Source: Sulfurimonas sp. HSL3-7 (lineage in GTDB: Bacteria > Campylobacterota > Campylobacteria > Campylobacterales > Sulfurimonadaceae). From it: a stretch of DNA of 64,000 nt. The number at the start of each line of letters is the position of its first letter. Within the stretch, counting starts at the first letter, position 1. Shown piece after piece: positions 40,770 through 48,977 of this stretch. The position numbers and the translations under genes were made by a program. Under the pieces are notes generated by a model. That model did no database searches. It saw only the letters and a list, made by a program, of their open reading frames with translations, and was not told the origin of the DNA. Location of the stretch: NCBI RefSeq assembly GCF_039645985.1, contig NZ_CP147919.1, forward strand, positions 248,001 through 312,000. Direction: 5' to 3'.

Positions 40770-43007
40770 CTATTCGGTCTCTTCCACCGGAGTGCGGTCT
40801 TTACATTTTATGCACTCATAGACCTCTTTGCCGCGATAGGTACGTCTAGCCAATGTTCCGTCACACCCTTCAACCTGACATTTTTTCTCTGTCGGCTCGA
40901 ACTTGGAGATAAACTTACATTTCGGGTAGTTCTCACAACCCCAGAACGGCCCGCGGCGCGATTGACGATAGATCAGTTTTCCGCCGCATTCGGGACACGG
41001 AACCTTCGACTCCTTGCTCTCCACCTCAAGGGACTTGGTGTTTTTACATTCAGGGTAGTTGCTGCACGCCAGAAACTTGCCGTTACGGCCGTTTTTGATC
41101 ACCATGTCGGCACCACACTTCTCGCACTTCTCATCAGTGGTCTCTACTTTCGGCCCCTCGCTTGTCTCGCCGTCCTCGGCGACCTGTTCGGTGTATTTAC
41201 ACTTCGGAAAGCCGCTGCAGGCGATGAACTTTCCGTAACGTCCTGAACGGAGCAGAAGCTCAGAACCGCACTCGGGGCAGTTGCGGCCGAGTGGTTGCGC
41301 CAATTTGAGAGAGACGATGCTCTGCTTGCCTTCGTTGACGCGTTCGATAAACGGGAAGTAAAAGTCGCTTAGGACTTTTTGCCAGTCATACCCCTCGTCG
41401 GCGATCTTGTCGAGCACCTCTTCCATATTGGCGGTAAAGTTGGCATCAACAATATCGGTAAAGTGCTTTTCTAGCATCTCTATGACAGTAAAAGCGACCT
41501 CTGTCGGTGCAATCTGACGTTTTTCGATCGTGATGTAATTACGGGCCTGCAAGGTCGAAATAGTCGGTGCATAGGTCGAAGGACGGCCTATACCTTCGGC
41601 TTCGAGCTGTTTGATGAGACTTGCTTCCGAAAAACGGGCCGGCGGTTCGGTGAAGTGTTGTGTCGGCTTGATCGATTCCATGGCAATGGCCTGGTTTTCT
41701 TCAAGGGCAGGCAGAAGTTTGTCTTTGTCGTCACTGCCGAGGACTTTATAAAAACCGTCAAAGATGAGCTTGCGCCCGTTTGCCTTGTACTCGCCGCTCT
41801 CGCTTTTAAAGATGATCGCCTGCTGTTCGAAGATCGCATCTTTCATCTGGCAGGCCAAAAAGCGGTTGTAGATGAGGGTATAGAGTTTAAGCTCATCCGG
41901 TTTGAGGTAGGCGGCTGCCACTTTTGGCGTGAACGAGAGCATCGTCGGACGGATCGCCTCGTGCGCCTCTTGCGCGCCTTTGGCCTTTTTGAGATAGCTT
42001 TTCGGTGATTTCGGCAGGTATTGCTCTCCGTATGTGTTCGCAATGGTCTCTCTGGCCGCTTCTACCGCCTCTTTCGCCATGTTGAGGGAGTCGGTACGCA
42101 TGTAGGTGATGACGCCCGAAGTGCCTTCGGGTGTTTTGACCCCTTCATAAAGTGTCTGCGCAAGCATCATCGTCTTTTTCGGTGACATGCCGAGTTTGCT
42201 CGAAGCGGTCTGCTGAAGTGTCGAGGTCATGAACGGCGGCGGTGTCGAACTTTTACGTTCTTTTGTCTCGATAGAGGCAACCTTGAAGGCCTCTTTCTCG
42301 AGAGTGGCTGCGATCGCTTTGGCATCGTCCGCATTGGTGATCGTGAGTTTTGATATCTTCTCGCCCTGATACTGGATCAGATTCGCATCGATATGGGGTG
42401 CGAAGACAGTGTCGATACTCCAGTACTCTACCGGGATAAAGGCTTTGATCTCGCGTTCGCGGTCAACAACGATCTTGAGTGTCGAAGACTGCACGCGTCC
42501 TGCAGAGAGCCCTTTTTGGATTTTTGAGGCCAGCAGAGGCGAAAGCTTGTACCCGACAACACGGTCCAGAAGACGGCGTGTCTGCTGGGCATTGACCTGA
42601 TCCATGTTGATCTGGCGCGGGTGCTCAAGGGCGGCATTGATCGCTGTTTTGGTGATCTCGTGAAAGACGATGCGCGGCAGTGTCTCGGGATCCTGCTTGG
42701 TCACTTTCGCAATGGCGTGGCCTACGTGCCAGCCGATCGCTTCTCCCTCGCGGTCCTCATCGGTCGCGATGTAGATCGTCTCGGCTTTCTTTGCCAGCTC
42801 TTTGATCTGCTTGACGGTTGCGGCATTCTCTTTGGCGACGCTGTACTCCGGCGTCAGCTCTCTCTTCTCTTCATCGACTTTGATTCCGAAACGACTCTTA
42901 GGCAGGTCGCGGATATGGCCTTTTGAGGCGATGACTTCGTACTCTTTGCCTAAAAAGTTTTTAATGGTCTTGGCTTTGGCGGGTGACTCGACGACGATGA
43001 GTTTCAA
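40770..43007 (-). CDS. topA: DNA topoisomerase I
   Basis: 745 residues. KLIVVESPAKAKTIKNFLG starts the TOPRIM domain with DREGEAIGWH (acidic triad); the catalytic tyrosine is in GVITYMRTDSLN (about residue 300). The C-terminus carries four zinc-ribbon-like units with CPECG...C..(F/Y)P.C spacing, the last being variant (CQVEGC...CIKC). It relaxes negative supercoils. The gene is alone on this strand between the bioB pair and the DegT-like operon. Confidence 0.98.
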   Translation of the reverse strand: MKLIVVESPAKAKTIKNFLGKEYEVIASKGHIRDLPKSRFGIKVDEEKRELTPEYSVAKENAATVKQIKELAKKAETIYIATDEDREGEAIGWHVGHAIAKVTKQDPETLPRIVFHEITKTAINAALEHPRQINMDQVNAQQTRRLLDRVVGYKLSPLLASKIQKGLSAGRVQSSTLKIVVDREREIKAFIPVEYWSIDTVFAPHIDANLIQYQGEKISKLTITNADDAKAIAATLEKEAFKVASIETKERKSSTPPPFMTSTLQQTASSKLGMSPKKTMMLAQTLYEGVKTPEGTSGVITYMRTDSLNMAKEAVEAARETIANTYGEQYLPKSPKSYLKKAKGAQEAHEAIRPTMLSFTPKVAAAYLKPDELKLYTLIYNRFLACQMKDAIFEQQAIIFKSESGEYKANGRKLIFDGFYKVLGSDDKDKLLPALEENQAIAMESIKPTQHFTEPPARFSEASLIKQLEAEGIGRPSTYAPTISTLQARNYITIEKRQIAPTEVAFTVIEMLEKHFTDIVDANFTANMEEVLDKIADEGYDWQKVLSDFYFPFIERVNEGKQSIVSLKLAQPLGRNCPECGSELLLRSGRYGKFIACSGFPKCKYTEQVAEDGETSEGPKVETTDEKCEKCGADMVIKNGRNGKFLACSNYPECKNTKSLEVESKESKVPCPECGGKLIYRQSRRGPFWGCENYPKCKFISKFEPTEKKCQVEGCDGTLARRTYRGKEVYECIKCKDRTPVEETE

Positions 43008-43178
43008 ATAGTTTTCCTTGTAGGAGGGATCTTTTTAGGAGCCGTATGCAGCCTCTAAAATTGTTTTTCTAATATATAGTATAGAAATAAAAAGTCCGAA
43101 AGTGTAGCGAAAAAAATATTAACGCTTAAAAAAGAAGGGCTGTAAGTGCAAATGTTAAGAAGAGAAAAAGCTTTGCCG

Positions 43179-44243
43179 TCAAAATGTACAGCCTCGATAG
43201 CCATAGTGATCAAGGACACTTTCAAGGGTCTCGACGACGGATGCTGCCTCATCCAGGGTTATGAGATGGTGGGCCGGGAGGAGGATCTGGGCTTTGTGGA
43301 CCTCTTCGGCGCCGAAGAGAGAGATGGCGTCATCTTTGAATGCCGTGGTCTTGTAGACGGGCTTGTTGCCGACGCGTACGGGGATCCCTTTTTCCGTCAG
43401 GGCCTGGTAAATATCCTCTTTTGGACAAAAGAGTGCCGGAACCAGCGCGATAGGAAAAAGCGGGTAGGCAACAAGATTTTTGGCTTTTGGCAGCTCCACA
43501 AGACGGTTGGATGCGAGTTTTTGAAGATAGAGCGTCTGAACTGCATCGATCTTTGCCAGGACACTTTCGATATCCGACAGAGCAGCCAAGGCAAACGATG
43601 CGGTCAGATTGTTCATCGTGCTGTACTCAGAGATACCGGCGATATCATAGTTCCAGAACTTCTTCTGAACATAGCCGCCTCTGCTTTTCAGGCGAAACTC
43701 TGCAGCCAGCTCTTCATCGTCGGTCGCGATAAAACCGCCCCTGGCAATAAAAGAGGGCAGAAGTGTCTCCAGGTCAAAAAGGGCTGTTTTGGCACCAGCA
43801 TACGCTTTGCCTCTAAAGGCCTGCGTAGCGTCTTCGATGAAGAGAAGGTCGTTCTTGTCGGCGAACTCTGTCAGGCTGTCCAGCTCTGCAAGCTGGCCGT
43901 GGTTGTGCGAGACAAGCAGTGCCCGGCTGCTTTCGTCTATGTTTTTATGCAAAAAACGGCCTTCGAGTGTGCCGTCGAGTTTAAGATCGCAAAAGCGGGG
44001 TTGAAGACAGTGCTTATGGAGAGCTTTAAAGAGGGCGAGCGGCGCATTAGGAGAGCAGAGAACGGTGCTCATCTCGTCGAAGATCGAGAAAGAGAGCGAA
44101 AAGGCGCTCTCAACTGAATCAAGCGCGATCACATGGCTGTAGCCAAGATAGGATGACAGGGCATTCTCCAGTGTATTAAGACTCTCGTCCGAAATAGTCT
44201 CAGGCCGGGCCAGCGGGTAGTTCGAGGGGTGGCGTTCGATCAT
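43179..44243 (-). CDS. DegT/DnrJ/EryC1-like protein lacking the PLP lysine
   Basis: 354 residues with the order of the DegT/DnrJ/EryC1/StrS sugar aminotransferase family: LGYSHVIALDSVESAFSLS near the N-terminus, LLFIEDATQAF (Asp138, contact to the PLP ring), RGGFIATDDEELA. At the place of the Schiff-base lysine the family pattern SFxPxK is replaced by LLPSF (Phe165). The protein would therefore lack normal aminotransferase chemistry and may act as a dehydratase-like enzyme, a binding protein or be decaying, although the reading frame is intact. It is coupled by ATGA to the SDR gene. Confidence 0.75.
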   Translation of the reverse strand: MIERHPSNYPLARPETISDESLNTLENALSSYLGYSHVIALDSVESAFSLSFSIFDEMSTVLCSPNAPLALFKALHKHCLQPRFCDLKLDGTLEGRFLHKNIDESSRALLVSHNHGQLAELDSLTEFADKNDLLFIEDATQAFRGKAYAGAKTALFDLETLLPSFIARGGFIATDDEELAAEFRLKSRGGYVQKKFWNYDIAGISEYSTMNNLTASFALAALSDIESVLAKIDAVQTLYLQKLASNRLVELPKAKNLVAYPLFPIALVPALFCPKEDIYQALTEKGIPVRVGNKPVYKTTAFKDDAISLFGAEEVHKAQILLPAHHLITLDEAASVVETLESVLDHYGYRGCTF

Positions 44244-44956
44244 TTTGTCTTCTTCTTTGTTATTCCGAATTTTTGGGCACGCACGGTCACTTCGGTCACG
44301 GCAGAACCGGGACGCATCTGCAGGATATCTTCAACGATATCAGCGATGTCCGTAGCAAGCAGTTTCTCATCCTCTTTCTCCGAGACCCCGAAACGCAGAT
44401 CGTCGAAAAAGGCGGTGTCCGTCATGTCCGGGTTGATGGTGAGGACATTCACTCCCTCTTTGCGCACCTCTTCAAAGAGGCTCTGCCCGAAGGCGCGAAG
44501 ACCGCTCTTGGTGGCACTGTAGAGGGCGGAAAACCTGGACGACCGCAGGGCTTCAATGGAGGTGATGTTGACGATATTGCCCTGGTTGGCCTTGAGTGTG
44601 CGAAGCAGCAGGTTGCTCAGCAGGATCGGCGCTTCGAGGTTGATGCGCATCATCGCCGTGATGGTCTCTGTCGAGAGCTCTTCGTGGGGCTCGAACCGTC
44701 CGAACCCGGCGGCATTGACAAGCAGGGTGAGCGCGCTTTTGTCCAGAGCAGCGACCGTCTGTTCGATCGCTTCGCTGTCTCGGAGGTCACACGGCAGCGG
44801 TGTAAAGTGCGGGTGCTCCAAGGTGGTCTGCGTGACGTTTCTGCTGAGGCCGTAGACCCTGAAGCCCATCTCCAGCAGCCTCTCGGCGATCGCTTTTCCG
44901 ATACCCGAACTGACCCCTGTCACCAGTGCGCTCTGCATAGTTGTATTTTCCATCAT
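44240..44956 (-). CDS. Short-chain dehydrogenase/reductase (SDR)
   Basis: 238 residues. ALVTGVSSGIGKAIAERLL is the TGxxxGxG cofactor motif, LVNAAGF the NAAG motif, and the catalytic Ser/Tyr/Lys are in NITSIEAL and YSATKSGLRAFG. A classical SDR with NAD(P)H; the substrate is unknown. The start ATG at 44956 overlaps the SPL-like gene stop (ATGA). Third gene in a minus-strand operon of four. Confidence 0.9.
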   Translation of the reverse strand: MMENTTMQSALVTGVSSGIGKAIAERLLEMGFRVYGLSRNVTQTTLEHPHFTPLPCDLRDSEAIEQTVAALDKSALTLLVNAAGFGRFEPHEELSTETITAMMRINLEAPILLSNLLLRTLKANQGNIVNITSIEALRSSRFSALYSATKSGLRAFGQSLFEEVRKEGVNVLTINPDMTDTAFFDDLRFGVSEKEDEKLLATDIADIVEDILQMRPGSAVTEVTVRAQKFGITKKKTK

Positions 44957-45966
44957 ATCTCCCAGGTCCGTATCTTCTCTTTCGGAAAATAGGCGGTGAC
45001 CTTGGCAACCATTGTCGCCAAAATCTTCTGTTCAACCGCTTTAGAGTAGCTTGCCACCCCGTCATTGACCTCGTAGGGGTAGAAGGCGATGTCGCTCGAA
45101 TGCATCTTTTTGATCCGTTTGAGGTAGGTCGAACTCATCCGAAAACTGCCTAGAGTGAGCTGGTGGATCTTTTCAGCATCGAGTGTCGCGAAGATCTCAT
45201 CGACAAATGGCAGGTAGAGCGCTTCGAAATCGTCGTTGTAGATGACCGGGTCGATGCAGAGGCGTACCTGCCAACCTGCCTGCAGAGCCTCTGCTATCGC
45301 TTTGAGACGCTGCCTTAGCGACGGGGTCTTATGTTCGTACCTGTCAATGATCACCTGCGGCGAAAGTGTCCAGGCCAGTACGATCTGCGCCGATGGCTCT
45401 AAAGAGCGCAGCGGCTTGAAGTTGGCGCTCTTGGTGCGGATCTCAAGGTTGAGATTCGGTTCCCTGCCTGCAAATACGATCCATGCCGCCGAGTGGCCGC
45501 TGAGCGATTCGGTGGCGAGGGTGTCGGTGTCGTAAGAGATGGCGACCAGGGTCGGTTTGTCAAGGTGCGGTTTCACCGCCTCGAAGTACGCCTCGATATT
45601 GACAAAGAGGACGTTGTTGGCGGAGTTGTACATTCCCTGAAGATAGCAGTAGTCGCAGTCGTAGAGACAGCCGAGAAGCGTCGGGGTATAGAAGAAGTTC
45701 TCGAACTCGAACCCGTCGCTGTAGTAGGAACCTTCATAGAGATAGGGGGCTTCGCGTCTGGCCAGGATGAGGTTCTTGCTGCGGCTCTGGATGCGGAAGT
45801 CCTGGTTGGGACGGTTAAAGACATCCTTGTAGTGGTCAATCTCGATGATATGCGAACGGGGAAAGCGTGCCATGATCCTCTTCGTCTGCGGGTGATCGAT
45901 GACGGCACGTTCCACATAGAGGTGGGAAAAGAGTTCACACGGTGAGTGCAGTAATGCAGCGTTCAT
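44953..45966 (-). CDS. Spore photoproduct lyase-like radical SAM protein
   Basis: 337 residues. C100-x3-C104-x2-C107 in LGCLYDCDYCYLQG is the radical SAM cluster motif, and the surrounding pattern (ARREAPYLYEGSYYSDGFEFENFF; SYDTDTLATES; YEVNDGVASYS) fits the SPL family (PF-SplB-like), known for repair of a UV thymine dimer in spores. Campylobacterota do not sporulate, so this is either a repair enzyme of vegetative cells or acts on another substrate. Its start overlaps the end of the nucleosidase gene by 32 nt. Confidence 0.85.
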   Translation of the reverse strand: MNAALLHSPCELFSHLYVERAVIDHPQTKRIMARFPRSHIIEIDHYKDVFNRPNQDFRIQSRSKNLILARREAPYLYEGSYYSDGFEFENFFYTPTLLGCLYDCDYCYLQGMYNSANNVLFVNIEAYFEAVKPHLDKPTLVAISYDTDTLATESLSGHSAAWIVFAGREPNLNLEIRTKSANFKPLRSLEPSAQIVLAWTLSPQVIIDRYEHKTPSLRQRLKAIAEALQAGWQVRLCIDPVIYNDDFEALYLPFVDEIFATLDAEKIHQLTLGSFRMSSTYLKRIKKMHSSDIAFYPYEVNDGVASYSKAVEQKILATMVAKVTAYFPKEKIRTWEI

Positions 45967-46729
45967 GCAGACGGTTCCTTTCGAGTTTTGTCAGCTTCTC
46001 TTCGACGTTCTGTATGCTCGGCGGCAAAGCCGAGCCGTTCTTTAATTTGTAATAATAACAGGCATCTTCAAAAACGTGCCCCTGGGTCTTGCTGAAAAGC
46101 GTTTTGAGCGCCTCGATGCGCTCGAGCTCCTCCTCGTTGAAAAGTGACGGTTTTCGAACAAGATGACTGAGTTCATCTGCGAGATGGAGAATCCCCTTTA
46201 GCTGAGCGGCAATCAGTGTTGTTGCCGCTTCTTTGGTGACACGCTCAGGCTCGAAATGGTCCGAGACCACTTTGACAAAGAGCATCTGGTGGCTCTGCAT
46301 AAAACGCGATGCCGCCTTAAAGACAGCGTGGGCCTCCATGTCGACAGGGTGGGCGTGCTCACTGTCTTTCGCCCCTTCGAGGGTATGCAGCTCCACCTCT
46401 TCGAAAGGGTGGTTCAGCAGCATATCGGGATAGTAGGCGTGCTCTTTATGCGTGATCTTGTGGGCGACAAGCGGTGTTCCGAGAGTGTAGCGCGTAGGCG
46501 CCGCGCAGATGCCGACATTAAGCAGCAGGTCGTCCTCTTTCGGACGTTCGTGACCGAAAAGCGATGAGGCTGCCATCAGGGCGTTTTCATACCCAACCTG
46601 CATAACCAGCAGGCGCACGTTCTCTGCTGAAAACAGCGGATAGGGAAGTGCATTTTCAACCTTTTTGAGTCTGAAATGGTCAATAATAGGACGCGCCTCG
46701 GCGCTGAGTGCGGTGACGATGTATAGCAT
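45935..46729 (-). CDS. MTA/SAH nucleosidase-like phosphorylase
   Basis: 264 residues. The N-terminus MLYIVTALSAEARPIID and the active site pairs DMEAHAVFKAA (Met-Glu contacts to ribose) and VVSDHFEPE (catalytic Asp) place it in the PNP/MTAN family; related enzymes cleave methylthioadenosine, S-adenosylhomocysteine or aminofutalosine. A nucleosidase in front of a radical SAM gene is suggestive, since radical SAM enzymes release 5'-deoxyadenosine, another MTAN substrate. A TACAAT box 7 nt before the ATG implies an almost leaderless transcript, so a longer frame (to 46891) is rejected. The last ~60 residues are an unusual charged extension. Confidence 0.8.
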   Translation of the reverse strand: MLYIVTALSAEARPIIDHFRLKKVENALPYPLFSAENVRLLVMQVGYENALMAASSLFGHERPKEDDLLLNVGICAAPTRYTLGTPLVAHKITHKEHAYYPDMLLNHPFEEVELHTLEGAKDSEHAHPVDMEAHAVFKAASRFMQSHQMLFVKVVSDHFEPERVTKEAATTLIAAQLKGILHLADELSHLVRKPSLFNEEELERIEALKTLFSKTQGHVFEDACYYYKLKNGSALPPSIQNVEEKLTKLERNRLHERCITALTV

Positions 46730-46838
46730 AAACGTATTGTAGCCAATTGCGCAGCCTGAAATATAATTTAGAGACTTAAGCTGTTTTTTTTTCGAAAAGC
46801 AATATACTGAAAATTGATATGAATTTAAAGGAGATACT

Positions 46839-47552
46839 ATGAAATTACGTTCAATCGTTACGGCAGGGTTGTTAGGGGCAGGACTACTCACAATGAGCGG
46901 GTGTGATTGGTTCGAAGATAAGGCAGAAGAAATAGTTGAGGATGCATTGAAACCGAATGTTATTCATCTTGCAAATGGTCAAACAAGTCTTGTTGAATTT
47001 ACGATCGAAGGTGATTCCCATTTTGTTGATGGATTTTCAAGTGATATGGTTCCGGTTACTGGGCATGATACGTATACGGTAAATAATACAGTAGTGGATC
47101 ATCCTGTAGATTTTCCGAAAAATAGTGCGCATCTGTATGCTTTATGTGCTACAGATAATGTTATAACTGACAGCGCAACAACCGGTTCACGACAGATCGA
47201 AGTCATAAATCTTTCTAATACAGTAATTGATGCGGGTAGTGGAAAGACAGTTACCGTTACCTTATATAACTCGTCAGATGCAGCTATTGCGTCAGCATCT
47301 TTGGCCGGACAAACACTTGCTGTTTGTAGTCGTGCAGAGTTGTCATTCCCGTCGTTTACGTTGTCAGATGTGAAAACAGTTGAAGTTAATGATGTTAATT
47401 ACACTGTTCCTCCCTATGATGCTGATATAGCAACGAAATTAGACCAAATTAATGATGTGGATTTTGATATTGTAGTATTTGATACAACGCCTGGTTCAGA
47501 AAAAGGGACGATAGTTCCTTTGGCAACAACAAGTGATTTAGAGATACTTTAA
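46839..47552 (+). CDS. DUF4397-like lipoprotein
   Basis: 237 residues. A lipobox (LLTMSGCDW, Cys about 22) marks a lipoprotein. The rest is beta-rich, with IEVINLSNTVIDAGSGKTVTVTLYNSSD as a repeat-like Ig or DUF4397 segment. Function unknown. Codon use is more AT-rich than in neighbouring genes, which may indicate a later gain. It stands alone. Confidence 0.6.
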   Translation: MKLRSIVTAGLLGAGLLTMSGCDWFEDKAEEIVEDALKPNVIHLANGQTSLVEFTIEGDSHFVDGFSSDMVPVTGHDTYTVNNTVVDHPVDFPKNSAHLYALCATDNVITDSATTGSRQIEVINLSNTVIDAGSGKTVTVTLYNSSDAAIASASLAGQTLAVCSRAELSFPSFTLSDVKTVEVNDVNYTVPPYDADIATKLDQINDVDFDIVVFDTTPGSEKGTIVPLATTSDLEIL

Positions 47553-47570
47553 GAAATAGAATTTTTTATT

Positions 47571-47596
47571 CGTTCCCAACCTTCACGTTGGGAATG
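47571..47596 (+). terminator. Strong hairpin after the lipoprotein gene
   Basis: CGTTCCCAAC (47571-47580) and GTTGGGAATG (47587-47596) form a 10-bp stem with one G-T pair and a 6-nt loop, 19 nt after the stop. A T-run lies before the stem rather than after it, so terminator function is likely only by analogy. Confidence 0.45.
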
Positions 47597-47683
47597 TATA
47601 CGGGAATAAAGAGCTCTTCATAGGTTCATTTTCTTTTGCAAGAAAATATTAGACGAAAAGCAGTAGTTATGTTGTCAGAGAAG

Positions 47684-47712
47684 TTGATTTATTTACGACT
47701 CTTTGCTATAAT
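47684..47712 (+). promoter_or_regulatory. Promoter of the SRP RNA gene
   Basis: TTGATT (47684-47689), exactly 17 nt, TATAAT (47707-47712): a near-consensus promoter, as expected for a highly expressed RNA. Start expected near 47719. Confidence 0.75.
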
Positions 47713-47719
47713 TCCGATA

Positions 47720-47870
47720 CTTTAATAAGCGCTCAGCACCGTTAGCGGTTTTGAACGCTTCCCTTTAGACCTGTGCAATGGTCGTTTGGAACAATGAGTC
47801 AGGGTGGGAACACAGCAGCTCACTCCACTCGGTTATGTGCCGCAGGTATCTGGAGGGGAGTACTTCTTTC
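47720..47870 (+). ncRNA. ffs: Signal recognition particle RNA (4.5S-type)
   Basis: The helix 8 core is present: TCAGG (47799-47803), stem GTG, tetraloop GGAA (47807-47810), stem CAC and AGCAGC (47814-47819), the asymmetric loop recognised by Ffh. The outer helix closes with 47761-47775 (CCCTTTAGACCTGTG) against 47850-47866-type sequence (GCAGGTATCTGGAGGGG). Both ends are estimated from this pairing and the promoter; the true RNA may be some 20-30 nt shorter. Short frames across it are false. Confidence 0.85.
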
Positions 47871-48040
47871 TATCAAAAAATGCAATCCATACTATCAATT
47901 TTAATAACTATACAGCCTCATACACGGCAACCCAATCGAACCATATTTTGTTTCTTAATGGTAAATTAAGAAACAAAACCATCTCTTATCTGTTATTTAA
48001 TTATTAATATTTTTTATACTATAGTAGTTGAAGTTATGTC

Positions 48041-48080
48041 ACCCATGTTACAGACAGCAGTTGTTATTTGGACTATACTG
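48041..48080 (+). promoter_or_regulatory. Promoter region of the KCG peptide gene with a partial match to the SafE motif
   Basis: CACCCATGTTACA (48041-48053) agrees with the core CAC-NN-ATGT-N-ACA of the motifs at 1277-1289 and 8969-8981. A weak -10-like TGTTAT (48063-48068) has the same 9-nt spacing; a better box TATACT lies at 48075-48080. The match is partial, so shared regulation is only suggested. Confidence 0.4.
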
Positions 48081-48116
48081 TACGACGTAGCATGAAAAAA
48101 TCGTAAAGGATCAAAG

Positions 48117-48380
48117 ATGAAAAAGATGAGTTTATTGGCACTGTTTATCGGTGCGGCGTTATTCATTGGTTTAGGTACGACGTCTGCATGGGCGCAAGAG
48201 GGCAAATGCGGTACATCGAAACCGGTAGAAGGTAAATGCGGTGCTGAGAAAAAAGCGGCAAAATGCGGTGCTGAGAAAAAAGCAGAAAAGTGCGGTGCTG
48301 AGAAAAAAGCAGAAAAGTGCGGTGCTGAGAAAACTGTCGAAAAAGTAGGCAAATGCGGCGCAGGCAAGTGCGGTAAATAA
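48117..48380 (+). CDS. Secreted KCG-repeat peptide (HvfA/bufferin-like metallophore precursor candidate)
   Basis: 87 residues: a signal peptide ending TSAWA-Q (about 26), then seven KCG units, the first two in EGKCG context, separated by AEKKAE-type spacers. All seven cysteines are in KCG. EGKCG repeats after a signal peptide are the mark of HvfA-type peptides, whose cysteines are changed to oxazolone/thioamide copper ligands by an MNIO enzyme (DUF692) with a partner. No DUF692 or DUF2063-like gene is in the window, so modification would need enzymes encoded elsewhere. Four near-identical 27-nt units (48237-48344) encode the middle. A DoxX gene follows on the same strand, as in the hvf operon. 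The same KCG unit forms the tail of the SafE-like protein at 9038. Confidence 0.75.
   Translation: MKKMSLLALFIGAALFIGLGTTSAWAQEGKCGTSKPVEGKCGAEKKAAKCGAEKKAEKCGAEKKAEKCGAEKTVEKVGKCGAGKCGK
48237..48344 (+). repeat. Four 27-nt tandem units inside the KCG peptide gene
   Basis: Units start TGCGGTGCTGAGAAAA and encode CGAEKKAEK-like blocks; units 2 and 3 are nearly identical, unit 4 has diverged. The period is a multiple of three, so copy change alters the number of metal-binding units without a frameshift. Confidence 0.85.
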
Positions 48381-48499
48381 CAGCTTTACATTGTCAAGGT
48401 CGGTAACGGCCTTGATTGCGACCGCTAGTGTAGTCATAACTGGTTTACATCAGTTATGAGTGCACTAACCAAAACCGGAGCTAGTAAAAAGGAGATGTT

Positions 48500-48943
48500 A
48501 TGCAATGCCAAATTACGAAACTCTGCAAGTTGGTCGAACCCCTTCTGGAGAAGCTTCAAAGTGTATCACTGCTTTTTTTACGTCTGATACTGGCGTACGG
48601 CTTTTACGAGCCGGCAAAAATGAAGTGGAGTGATATTGGTTCCGTCGCGGAGTGGTTTGGTTCGATGGGGCTTCCATTGCCGACACTGCAGGCTTATTTA
48701 GCCGCTTCCACTGAAGCTCTGGGTGTGTTGTTATTGACCCTCGGGCTGGCGACACGCCTTATCTCGATTCCGCTGATCATTGTGATGATTGTCGCGATCG
48801 TAACGGTGCACCTACCGCACGGTTTCAGTTCAGGCGATAACGGGTTTGAGATTCCGCTTTACTATATGCTGATGCTCTTTGTCCTTGTCACTCACGGAGC
48901 AGGAAAGTTTTCGGTCGATCATTTTCTATACAAAGAAAAGTAA
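48500..48943 (+). CDS. DoxX family membrane protein
   Basis: 147 residues, four hydrophobic helices. LFLRLILAYGFYEPAKMKW, GLPLPTLQAYLAASTEALGVLLLTLGLATRL and IPLYYMLMLFVLVTHGAGKFSVD fit DoxX/SURF4-like proteins. Some are quinone-linked, others belong to bufferin-type metallophore operons. AAGGAG precedes the ATG. The gap of 119 nt from the KCG peptide gene holds no obvious promoter, so the two may form one unit. Confidence 0.82.
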   Translation: MQCQITKLCKLVEPLLEKLQSVSLLFLRLILAYGFYEPAKMKWSDIGSVAEWFGSMGLPLPTLQAYLAASTEALGVLLLTLGLATRLISIPLIIVMIVAIVTVHLPHGFSSGDNGFEIPLYYMLMLFVLVTHGAGKFSVDHFLYKEK

Positions 48944-48977
48944 TCTTCTTTCAGAGTGGCGAAGCCGCCTCTTCGCT

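Noticed and set aside
47778-48007. Two short frames after the lipoprotein gene
   Set aside because: They lie over the SRP RNA and its flank; codon content is not protein-like.
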